Positions 54,943-64,000 of a DNA stretch of 64,000 nucleotides are shown here, piece by piece. The stretch is taken from NCBI GenBank assembly GCA_035771165.1, contig JAWNZC010000286.1, positions 393,001 through 457,000 on the forward strand, given 5' to 3'. Position numbers and translations under genes: made by a program. Each line of letters starts with the position of its first letter. Position 1 is the first letter of the stretch. The DNA comes from Paragorgia papillata. Its lineage: Eukaryota; Cnidaria; Anthozoa; Scleralcyonacea; Coralliidae. Below the pieces are notes generated by a model. The model saw only the letters and a program-made list of their open reading frames with translations. It was not told the DNA's origin and did no database searches.

Positions 54943-55226
54943 TACAAATTATTCATTCAACTTTGTTTTCATTAAGAATTCTTTTGATTGTAAGGCGCGT
55001 CGTCGAGCTTGCCGCGTCGCGGATCTTAAAGTCCCTAATATCATTTGAGAATAACTAATTAGAACGGCAAACCAATGAGAATAAGGTGACGTGTAAACAG
55101 TCAGTGGCTTAACATCTGGAAGAAAACAGAGTTAAAAAAAAAAGGAATATAGAGGAGATGTTATCATTCAAAGTAGGTTTAAGTTTAGAAAGCAGTAAAC
55201 TTTCCCGGATGAGTAATTAAAAGTTA

Positions 55227-55575
55227 GGGCCTGTTTACAAGGAGGTATAAGGTTTCCCTGGCACCCGGGTTAACCTAGCTCTCGTACATTTATTGTTTTT
55301 TTTGTTTGTCGTGTTTACTGTACAAGGACACTAGCGTAACCCGCGGATGCTAGGGTAACCCTATCACGCCATTAGGGTTACCGTAGTAGCTGGGTTATGT
55401 TTTGTCCTTGTAAACGCATTTGGCAGAGATAACTCGCCTACCCAGGACAACTTTTTACTAGTTCCAGGCTTCTTGCCTTCTTGTTATTAGTGTTTGGTAA
55501 CCACGTCTAATAACGTTGACCCGGGCAGCAAGGTGACCCTGCATGTGAAATTATGCTTGTAAACCGGGCTAACTT
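55227..55575. mobile_element. Possible MITE, TTAG.GCC.GTTTACAAG ends
   Basis: TTAGGGCCTGTTTACAAGGA at the left is imperfectly inverted at the right (GCTTGTAAACCGGGCTAA). Internal TCCTTGTAAAC and CCCGGGT motifs recur. The ends recall the element at 4181-4383. Confidence 0.45.
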
Positions 55576-56327
55576 TGACCCGGGTGGTCGGATTTTGAGA
55601 GAGGGCGTCTAATTTCCATGGTGCAAATGTGAAAATCCTCTTACGTTTAAAACTATATGTCTTAAATGTAATTCTGTCCGTAGTCTTAGCCGTCCAATTT
55701 CTTGCTGTTTTTAGTACTGTATCTGTAAATTATATATAGTTAGTTATACTTACTAGCTAGCTTTATCACACAATCTTATACTCGCCCCCGCTGTAATTGG
55801 CTAATCGCTGTTGCGGTTCCCCCTGTCATCGTTATTAGACACATTTAGATTGACGTTTGTTGCTTTTACTGCTAACGTCTAATCGCTGCCTGACATTTGA
55901 GGTTACACGTTTGCGGTTTGAGGTACACGTTTTCGACGGCAAAATGTCGGTTTTCACATAAGTAATTTATGTCCTGTAGTTTGCATTATCTCACGTATAA
56001 AATGCTTTTAGTATACAATTTAAGTATTTATCTTTGATTTGCTATGAATTCTAAGAGCAAGAAGAGAAGATTTTTGCTTTCTTCGTCGTTTAAAGCATGA
56101 ACACTATATATGACAAGAAAATCAACATGGCAGATTCAACATATAACTGCGTAACTGCCCTAATTATAATGGAAAATCTCTTCGTTTCTTGGATTAATTC
56201 CTGCATTTTTTTATTGGCGTATAGTTTCTTTCTTTCTGCGGTAGTTTACAACTAGTGTGAACTTTACATTAATCACAGATGTTTTGGATCTCGGCTTGTA
56301 GATAGTTTACTGTTATGTTCCAAGTTA
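55576..56327. other. No gene seen
   Basis: Non-coding AT-rich sequence. Confidence 0.4.
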
Positions 56328-56732
56328 CGTTTATATGGAGACCGGGATCTCAGTTGAAGCAACCGGGATCCCGGTCAGGCGGACAAATGTTTGTACATAT
56401 AAACGCAATATCCTGCTAGACCGGGATGAAGTTTACTGAACTGCAATGCTTGTAGCTTGGAATATTACGGTCAGAATTTCGTCCGGTCAGGTCTAGAGAC
56501 AAGACACTGAAAAGAAGTGAAATAACTTCTAACATAGCAGAATTAGGGTGATTTTTTGCTTTTTTGCTCCATTTCTTTAAATTCCCGCGCTTTTTGACCT
56601 GACCTGAGATGAAATTCATCCCGGTCAACCGGGACGAGCACTTCGTTTACTCCATACAGTATAAACCCCGGATGAAATTCATCCCGGGCAACCGGGATAT
56701 CCCGGTATACCGGGATCACAGATCGTATAAAC
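56328..56732. mobile_element. MITE rich in CCGGGAT motifs
   Basis: CGTTTATATGGAGACCGGGA at the left and ACCGGGATCACAGATCGTAT then AAACAG at the right form inverted ends. The interior repeats ACCGGGAT and GATGAAATTCATCCCGG on both strands. Confidence 0.6.
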
Positions 56733-56998
56733 AGGCCATAAATGTACAAATTGTCCCAACTTCTAATACCAAACCGCAAACTGGAGTTTGCAGTAAACGT
56801 GGATCTAAAGGTCTCTATTAGCTTTTTTTGTTGCTTTAGCATCGTTATTTAGTTTGTTTTAAAACTAAGTAACTTTTGTACGTTGCTTATATCTATACAT
56901 ATACATATTATCTGGGGAAACAAATAAACAGGTGACAAAGCACATGTTAATTGTACAGTACTTTATGACTCAGGTTTCACTGTATGTTGATACCGTAG

Positions 56999-57220
56999 GT
57001 GCTCATTGACATCATGGCAGAAATTCTTGACAGATTAGGAAATGACAATCAACTTGGGAAAATTTTGTTTGAACTTCTTAATGAAATAGCCACCTCAGCC
57101 ATTGTAAAAGCCAATACAAACGACAAGAAAGATGCCGTGAGCCCATTGTCAGAAGATAGAGCTTCTCGAACTTGCAAGTCTGTTCCTGTTTCACCAAAAG
57201 AACACATCACGGCACTAAAG
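56999..57220 (+). CDS. Host exon of unknown product
   Basis: Acceptor (AG at 56997-56998) and donor GTTTGC at 57221 enclose exactly 74 open codons in phase 0: LIDIMAEILDRLGNDNQLGK, ILFELLNEIATSAIVKANTN, then a Ser/Lys/Asp-rich tail (SPLSEDRASRTCKSVPVSPK, EHITALK). The first part looks like amphipathic helices; no named domain is recognised. It joins in phase to the exon at 62312-62423. An ATG lies at 57014. Whether it belongs to the death-domain gene upstream is unknown, as an exon converting phase 1 to phase 0 would be needed. Confidence 0.5.
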
Positions 57221-57762
57221 GTTTGCTTTCAAATTAATATACCCAAATAAGATAGTACTGATATGGATTCTATGTAAAATGAATAGTTGAATGCCAAAAT
57301 ATTTTTTGATTTTAAATTTTATTCATTTCATGTGAAGTAATACGTTGCGCTGCAAGTTGAAAAAAAATGTTGCCCGTATTACCTCACCTTTAGTGTCATA
57401 TTGAGGTTTGTATTTCCAAAAATGGCAATGAATATGACGTCAATGTCGGCCTTTCTGTTTCTTTCTTGCTTTTGGTTTTATGAACCACTTGAAGATTTGA
57501 GTAAAATGATGATAAAATATACAATATACTATTCAAGTATGCCATAAACATGTGAATTGCGAAATATTTCCCCTGTAACACAACATTGTGTAATGCAATC
57601 ATCATCATTAAATACAAACCTCAAAGGGTATGGGTAAAACAAAAAAAATTCAAAAGCAAACCGATGACATGAAGATACAATCTAGTGTGTTATTTAGACC
57701 CAAAGTATTGCAACAAAACAACTTAATTGCACTTTTAAAGTTGCTAATCTGAATCAGTATCT

Positions 57763-58315
57763 GCCATCTTGGATACATTTTTGATATGCATGCGACGTCA
57801 CAAGCTGGGTAACGCGAAAATTTTAGTCAGCCATACTTTCACATTATACAAGTCTGAAACTCATTTTTTGTAGATGATTTTCATTCTTGATTAAACCACA
57901 ACACTTTAAGAAAATACCACAGCAATTCAACTGCCAGAAGAATAAGTTTCATCATAGTCAATCGAGATATGGTCTGGAAACTCGACAAACTTCAAAGCGC
58001 CTATAATGAGCTGTGATTTCATGTTGAACCGTACCTTACACCGTGCACATCCTTTGTTTTAGGTTTATTAATATTTAAATAGCACGGTTGAGTGATTGAA
58101 CTGAAACGTTGCTATTGGCCAATTCGTTCATTATACTAAAATACAATGTGTTCAGTGACCGTACACCGTGCACAAAAATGCATAAAGGCAAACAAAAAGA
58201 TAGACCAAAGACTTTAGTTGAGTTTCCAGACCATATATCGATTGACTGTGGTTTCATTATGTTTACCCAGCTTGTGACGTCAGTTCATAAGGCAAGGTCT
58301 TACAACAAGATGGCG
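57763..58315. mobile_element. Foldback element, about 550 bp
   Basis: GCCATCTT...GACGTCACAAGCTGGGTAA at the left and TTACCCAGCTTGTGACGTC...AAGATGGC at the right are inverted. An inner pair (GTCAATCGAGATATGGTCTG, AAACTCGAC with its complement near 58215-58250) extends the arms. Confidence 0.75.
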
Positions 58316-59008
58316 AACGGAAAGATTGTCTTTTCTCTGAAATTAATGATGTTGTTTGGCACAAGAGTTGTTTTCTTCCCCTCCCCCAAGGAGGTGGACT
58401 CTCTTAGCCTTCAATATAACCATAAATGGAAGTTATATCCGTATATGTAATATTGTATTTGGGTATATAAGCAATTTAACGATTGTTTTCAATGTCTTTT
58501 TCTTTACAGTACAGTACAAACTTTTACAAACTTAATGAATGCCGTTCCAAGTATAGATTAGAACACTTATTAATAAATAGTTAACAACCTCTGTGGCCGG
58601 GGATTCTCTGCAGGTCTCCGCGAGAATACCGAGGGATAGTCATAGCAGTGCGTCTTAAACAACCAAACGGGATCTTCCAAAGAAGATAAGACGACTAATT
58701 TCGCCAAACACAATAAAATTATGCCATCACATCAAAGAAAACAGTCTGGATACTAAAGTGAAGCCGGAAGCGAAATAATAACAGCATATTAAGTGTTCAC
58801 CCGATACCGCCAAACGTTCCCTTATTATCTTGTTGTTATCTTGGTATATATACGATTAACTATACACGCGTGTAAAAGACCTTTCTTTTAACCTTCGCCA
58901 TCGATACACCAGAATGACAAGCCTTGTAGATAGGCCGTAATACGCGAATACATTCGGAAAAAATATGAATTCCAGATGATTTTATTACTGATATTCATTG
59001 TAACACAC
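58316..59008. other. No gene seen
   Basis: Non-coding; no repeat recognised. Confidence 0.4.
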
Positions 59009-59066
59009 TAAACTAAACTAAACTAAACTAAACTAAACTAAACTAAACTAAACTAAACTAAACTAA
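59009..59066. repeat. (AACTA)n pentanucleotide array
   Basis: About eleven perfect AACTA units. It forms the 3' tail (TTTAG on the minus strand) of the adjacent SINE. Confidence 0.95.
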
Positions 59067-59345
59067 CCTTATTTATACTGGATAACTCTATCAGTTATAT
59101 CTAAACTGTTATCCTCAGAGGTCCAGTAAGGGCCCACCCTCATTGGTCCAGTGTTACTACAGGAGGAAACCGGAGTACCCGGAGGAAACCTTCTGGTGTT
59201 TGGTAGAGTCAAACTGGCAGCACTCTTCTCACATGCGGCCAGGGTGAAATTTTTTTTTAATCAGATAACTGCACCGTGCAGGAATCGAACCCGGCTCGCA
59301 GAGGTGAAATTAAGGCACGTGCACTAACCACGTCCTGTGCCACCA
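59067..59345 (-). mobile_element. tRNA-derived SINE, minus strand, with pentanucleotide tail
   Basis: On the minus strand the head reads GGCACAGGACGTGGTTAGTG, then GCGAGCCGGGTTCGATTCCT (B-box-like). The body carries GGTTTCCTCCGGGTACTCCG then GTTTCCTCC, similar to the core of the SINEs at 30345 and 34136. It ends in (TTTAG)n. Apparently full length. Confidence 0.7.
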
Positions 59346-59920
59346 ACACCCACCGCACTCATGAACCACTTGCATGAGAAACGCAACGCTGAAAATCGAC
59401 TTTATCGAGCATGAATTTAATAGTTGACGAAAGAGCATCGTTTTATGAAACGTTATGTAATATTTCTTGCTAAGATAATAAATATAGTCTTGTAGTCAAA
59501 TGTAACAATTTTAATGAAATATTTTAAGTTAAAGTCACATAAACTACCTAAATTACTAAACAACCAGTAAATTAAAATAACTTATCAGCGACGTTGCTTA
59601 TTTCGTATGTATAAGAATAAATTGTTTTAGTACATTGTGACCAAATTCTCAGGAGATTTTCAGGAGTGTCAGGATAAAATTTAAACACTTGCTCTTGAAT
59701 TAGTTCGGGGTTTTTTTCTCGTCCAATTTTACTTTTTTAGCAACGCCTCGGCAATTTCGGCCTTTCATTTCTTCAGTAGTAAACAGTTTTCTGAACTAAA
59801 GGCCAGCAAAAGATGTTAGTCCGGTTTTTCCTTTCTTAGACAATAACATAATGTGTTCTCTAGCATAAGGAGGAATACGTGTACGATATGGAAAGAAGTG
59901 GAGATGTAAATACGATCTGT
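59346..59920. other. No gene seen
   Basis: AT-rich non-coding sequence. Confidence 0.4.
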
Positions 59921-60375
59921 ATACGTTTTATATACGCGTATCATACCAGCGTATCATACAAGTGTCACACGCGTGTCATACGCGTATCATAAATGTTCTA
60001 TTTATTATATGGACAATGAAATTATGCGTGGAAGTGTGATGTTGATAAACTGGGTTTAATACAAAAACTACAACCGCTTGACCTAAATACTTCATTTTAC
60101 GTGAAAAACTGAATTAAGAGAAGTTACTGGCTCAAATTTACTTGATTCGAAACTTACGGCAAAAGGCGTAAATTTTGACTTGTCGATATGTCACTCGCGA
60201 GCGTTTCATACGAGAAATACGCCACTCGGTTCCCTGATGTAGTGAAATATGGATTTTACGAGTGTTTTAGTTGCTAGTAAAATACTAATAAAAGTGTCAT
60301 ACGCGTATCATACAAGTGTCGTACGCGTATCATACACGCGTATATCATACGCAAAAATGTGTTAAGATATATACG
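59921..60375. repeat. GTATCATACGCG short repeats, two clusters
   Basis: Clusters at 59930-59995 and 60292-60352 each contain several CGTATCATAC / GTGTCATACGCG units, partly inverted, around about 300 bp of non-coding sequence. They may be the termini of one element. Confidence 0.5.
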
Positions 60376-60485
60376 CGAGCGGTACTGTACAAGGCTTATA
60401 AAGTTTTTAAAAACATAGTTACATGAAATATTTCAACAACACGTAGTTCTGATTGACATGATTGACATACTTGCATGTAGAATTC

Positions 60486-60695
60486 TGGCCTGGTGCCCTG
60501 GCCCAATTTCAAAAGAAATATGGGCCAGGTAACCACTAATCTCATTCTCGCGTCATCAGGGCTAAATCCACTTATGACGATTGCAGTTTTTACTCATAGC
60601 CACTAAAAACGCGCGAAATTTCAACCAATAGGAAAGCAGAAGCCTTTAGCGGTTACCTTGACCATATTCTTTGATTGGGCCTGGGTACCAGGCTA
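60486..60695. mobile_element. 210-bp deletion derivative of the helicase transposon
   Basis: The first 88 bp (60486-60573) match 12596-12683 and the last about 112 bp (60584-60695) match 19985-20095, with about 10 bp between. This is an internally deleted copy of the 7.5-kb element in the same orientation. GTAGAATTC flanks both sides (60477-60485 and 60696-60704), a perfect 9-bp duplication. It carries no coding sequence and would depend on the proteins of a full copy. Confidence 0.95.
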
Positions 60696-60719
60696 GTAGA
60701 ATTCCCGTTCAGTAATTTT

Positions 60720-60976
60720 CGCTGCCAGTGGTTTGGCACGCGAAGCGACTAACTATTATGCCAAAAAAACATCCAGCTTGCCCGCCGAATCCGTCACGTG
60801 GTGAACGAGCTTAAAAACCTCCGTGTTGGACATAAATAACAGAATTACTTACACGTAATTTTGGCCTTGTCGTTATCCTACAACTCGAGTCTTTAAAATG
60901 ACGTACTTTTACTTATTTTAGCCGAATCATAAACACTGAACGATTTTCACTCTCGCGTGCCAAACCGCTGACAGTG
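60720..60976. mobile_element. Small inverted-repeat element
   Basis: CGCTGCCAGTGGTTTGGCAC then GCGA is inverted at 60953-60976 (TCGCGTGCCAAACCGCTGAC then AGTG). It lies just right of the previous element's target. Confidence 0.55.
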
Positions 60977-61072
60977 GGAACTACGGAACGGCAAGTACCA
61001 GACCCTTCAGGAACCAATCAAATTGCTGGATTTCGCGTTCTGGACCACTTACGAAATTAATCATATACCATA

Positions 61073-62193
61073 GGGTTCCCAAAGTAGCGGCCCACCGAAA
61101 GTAACGGCAAACTTTCGATATACCTCTAACAATTTCTGAACGTAGCGGTTCCCCCGAAAGTTAACGACTACCAAAAGTAACGCGTCACCTTTAACCGAAA
61201 AGTTATAACTTTTTATCTGAAAAAGATGCTTACAAACAGTAATGAACTGAGAGCCTCCGGAACCACGGTATACAAACACTTGCATATATACTGTATATAA
61301 TGTCAGGTTTTAAATACGCAGTTCAAATTCGTGTTCTTGTATAACTAATTAACAGAAACAAACTCGCCAAATAAACATGTGTATGTGCGGTAATTTATTT
61401 GTATTTGCATAATTACAAATACATCAAATCTCCAGCAGCTGTCATACCGACACTTTTTTGCTACTTGAAAAAAAGCGGCTCCTCGAAAGTAAAGGCCGTT
61501 TTTCATTACGTGTACTGTACCCGCGTGGACGGAGGGGCTTTGAAAGTTGGAAATTTTCAACTTCCAAAGCGAACTGAACACTGCACGCTCCGCCTGCGCG
61601 GACAAAGCGGACGTTATAGACAGAGTTGGAAAAAAGCTGCGGGTATGCGGGTACCACCCGGAGGAAGGTTTACTTTAGTGAGGAAGGTTTAAAGTGAAAA
61701 CACGTGAAACAACACATTCGGTAATCTGAGAAAGTTACAATTGATCAAGCAAGGTGTCGAGAAGAGATGCGATTTGCAGCAAAACTTTGGCTAACCAACA
61801 ATTATGCAGCACTGGCAGTGGCAGCAGTTACATGTGTGAGACATGTACGCTGATGTCTGCTGTGATGTCTGTATCTTCGCAGCAGTCGAGGGTAGTTGGC
61901 AGGCTATCAGTCAACAGCGGTCAGTTATTAGTAGCTATTGTAGTATGCCAAAGCTTACCTAGGAAAACCTAGAAAACCAAGGTACTGTAAAAGTCACGCA
62001 GTAGTTATGAACGTTGCAAAACACAAAATTCTCGCTATATATTTTGAGGAATGTTATCTAAACTTAAAAACCCATCCGGAGGAAGGTTGAATATTTTTTC
62101 CAACTCTGGTAATAGAAAACGACTACCCGTAGCGGTCCCCGATATAGGCGCTAATCCCGAAAGTAACGAAGGTCGCTACTTTGGGAACAACCC
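61073..62193. mobile_element. 1.1-kb non-autonomous element, TA duplication
   Basis: GGGTTCCCAAAGTAGCGG at the left is inverted at the right (CGCTACTTTGGGAACAACCC), with TA on both sides (61071-61072, 62194-62195). Numerous CGAAAGTAACG and GTAGCGG motifs occur near both ends. Short frames inside show no recognisable domain. Confidence 0.75.
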
Positions 62194-62311
62194 TACAGTA
62201 ATAAATGTACTGTACTGTCTATATCGTCATGTGGTCGTGGGTTTGATAACTTAATGTAAAAAAATTACAGTATATACATTACATGTTTGTTTTTTCCTTC
62301 TGATTTTCTAG

Positions 62312-62423
62312 CTGTCCAAATCTGACGATGAAAGTGAAAAGGCTCAGGCTAATTGTGCTAACAATCATGTCGATCCTGCTTTGGGCAGGCCAAGGTACCA
62401 ATGGCAGGCGACTGCTGCTCGCG
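62312..62423 (+). CDS. Host exon of unknown product, following 56999-57220
   Basis: Acceptor TTTTCTAG at 62304-62311 and donor GTAAGT at 62424. The exon starts in phase 0, matching the end of 56999-57220, and ends in phase 1. It encodes SKSDDESEKAQANCANNHVD then PALGRPRYQWQATAARG, a polar segment without a named domain. Good splice consensus on both sides and phase agreement are the evidence. Confidence 0.5.
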
Positions 62424-62439
62424 GTAAGTATATTACACT

Positions 62440-62830
62440 GCAAAAAATCCTGAGTAGAATAAACTCAAAATATTGAGTAAAACAATGCACCCACAGTGAC
62501 ACATTATAAGGAGTTAAACTAACTCATATAGTATGAATAAAACATACTCAGTTTTATGAGTGAATTTACTCAAAAATTGAGTAACAACTACTCAAATAAC
62601 ACGCAACCACATTGACTCAATATTTTGAGTAAAATAAGGAATTACTCAAATATTGAGTAAAAATACTCAAATATTGAGTAAATATTACTCCAAAATGGAG
62701 TTCCAATTACTCAGCTAAAATGCACCCACAGTGACTCCTTATTTTGAGTAAAACAAAGAATTACTCAAATATTGAGTAAATATTACCCCAAAATGGAGTT
62801 CCAGTTACTCAGCTAAAAAGTATAAGTATA
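62440..62830. repeat. Array of ACTCAAATATTGAGT palindromes
   Basis: At least eight copies of ACTCAA(A/T)ATTGAGTAA or half-copies lie within 390 bp. A longer unit of about 110 bp (CACCCACAGTGAC ... TACTCAAATATTGAGTAAA, TATTAC.CCAAAATGGAGTTC) is present two to three times. Directly downstream of the exon at 62312-62423. Confidence 0.85.
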
Positions 62831-63524
62831 AATATTATTAGTATAAATATTATTACCCATTTAAAATGCACGCACTCTACGATCAAAATTTCAATAAAGT
62901 TGTTTTTAGTTTTTTTGTATTTGAAACAAAACCACAAAAATAACATTCATAAATTTCGAAGTAAATGATACTATATAACCTTAATTAACTATATATTTAT
63001 CACTCTCAGTATGCGCATTACAAACTTTATATAAGGATCTTTAAACAACGAAACTCAACCCGAGTAATGTCGCGCCCATATATTGAAAAAGAGAGGCCTG
63101 ATAACTAGACTGATTACAGCGTGTACAGGAGTGTACTGGAAACGTTCTGCTAATAACAACTTAACAAGTATGAGATCGGTTTGAAACCAAGGTTTAAAGT
63201 GCTGGTTGATGAAAATCATGGATGTACGGATGTTTTACAAAATACAAAAATATAGACATGCCTGTCTACATATAGGTAGGTTGATGCTAATAAACTTGTT
63301 TAAAGAACCTTATATAACTTTAATTCGTGTAATTAAATGGTTTAAAATTACTTTATTTTCATGCATTCTGTATGTATTGACAAAATCAAGTTCCCAATTT
63401 TACAGTATAAAAGTTATTAAATCCCTTAAACTCTGTAGATGTAAATCACAGAGTTGTGGTCAAATCATTTTGCCAAATGCCAACAGCATTGTCATTGAAA
63501 CTAACTATAAAGTCCTATTAAGTT
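62831..63524. other. No gene seen
   Basis: Non-coding; the 108-codon frame at 63206 has no recognisable domain. Confidence 0.4.
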
Positions 63525-63848
63525 TTAGCTAATATCATCACATAAGTTCAGTTCGTTAATCAGGGTAATGATAGAAGCTGGCAACTTTTTGCCATCCTGA
63601 ATCTGCAGAACACACTTTTGTAAGAATAAACAAAAATTATTAAGTGGACCTGAATATTTAAACATAAAAACATAGTTGGCGGCCATGAAACCAACAGTTG
63701 CTGCAACAAGCCCTCCATCCACTTTACACAAAACCATGTTCTCTGCAATGATGGCAGCCTCAGCAGATTCATCCAAGTCACCTTTGATGAGAATTTTTGG
63801 AAATATTTCTGTTCTTAACTGTGCCACCTCGTCAAAAGATTCATCTTC
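63525..63848 (-). CDS. Terminal exon of an unidentified minus-strand gene
   Basis: On the minus strand an acceptor (TTATCACAG) precedes 63848, and 107 codons follow in phase 0 to a stop at 63525-63527: EDESFDEVAQLRTEIFPKIL, IKGDLDESAEAAIIAENMVL, CKVDGGLVAATVGFMAANYV, FMFKYSGPLNNFCLFLQKCV, LQIQDGKKLPASIITLINEL and a short tail. A hydrophobic stretch lies around LVAATVGFMAANYVFMF. The sequence has strong coding character, but I do not recognise the family. Upstream exons would lie to the right, beyond the window. Host gene and transposon-encoded protein are both possible. Confidence 0.6.
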   Translation of the reverse strand, partial: EDESFDEVAQLRTEIFPKILIKGDLDESAEAAIIAENMVLCKVDGGLVAATVGFMAANYVFMFKYSGPLNNFCLFLQKCVLQIQDGKKLPASIITLINELNLCDDIS

Positions 63849-64000
63849 CTGTGATAATAAAAAGTGTCAATTAGAAATAATTACAATGATTATAAGAATG
63901 CGTGAATGAAAGTAATCGCTTCTTACAAGTGGGAGCTATGAAGCATTTGATATTATAGATGAAGCATTTTTATCTACTCTAAGTTATAATTGTACAGTAT

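Larger units (their letters stand above)
51997..55035. mobile_element. Composite element with GGGACTTTAAGAT ends, nested insertions
   Basis: GGGACTTTAAGATTTACGAC then GCGGC at the left is inverted at the right (GCCGCGTCGCGGATCTTAAA, GTCCC). Inside are a minus-strand LINE tail, palindromes at 52425-52575 and 53581-53690 and a family-B repeat. No transposase is seen; the ends could instead be two separate copies of one small family. Confidence 0.5.

Overview
The window looks like nuclear DNA of an invertebrate animal, most likely a cnidarian (coral or sea anemone type). It is AT-rich and intron-rich, with almost no host coding sequence and a very dense load of nested transposable elements: Harbinger, an Academ/helicase-type DNA transposon, CR1/L2-like LINEs, tRNA- and 5S-derived SINEs and many foldback MITEs. 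The species assignment is inference from this repeat repertoire; no ribosomal or mitochondrial marker is present.

Host genes are represented by scattered exons. Two homologous death-domain exons lie at 88-454 and 29059-29373 (+). The second is followed by a small phase-compatible exon at 34550-34597. Two further phase-compatible + strand exons of unknown product lie at 56999-57220 and 62312-62423. A minus-strand terminal exon lies at 63525-63848. Everything else is intronic or intergenic and built from repeats.

Main layout: 590-1446 minisatellite; 1449-8706 MITEs and LINE remnants; 8707-21699 a long foldback element whose arms also carry coding remnants. Its right arm was hit by a 7,500-bp DNA transposon (12596-20095) and separately by a LINE (20171-21372). 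LINE debris fills 22156-25358; tRNA-related inverted repeats fill 25944-28866. The death-domain exon is followed by a GGAAA satellite and a SINE (29518-30545). A 37-38-bp VNTR at 32146-34520 holds two copies of one MITE and a 5S-derived SINE. A LINE lies at 35681-37231, MITEs at 37400-43305, and a structurally complete PIF/Harbinger transposon at 44591-48337. MITEs and foldbacks then run to 62193.

The most striking object is the 7.5-kb transposon. It encodes a DUF6589-like multi-exon transposase (+) and a complete three-exon RecQ-family helicase (-) in convergent orientation between terminal inverted repeats. It has a perfect 9-bp target duplication. A 210-bp internally deleted derivative at 60486-60695 has its own, different 9-bp duplication, and the other arm of the surrounding foldback preserves the uninterrupted target. 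From memory this matches the helicase-bearing branch of the Academ superfamily (AcademH). The helicase gene looks intact, while the transposase shows two apparent frame breaks.
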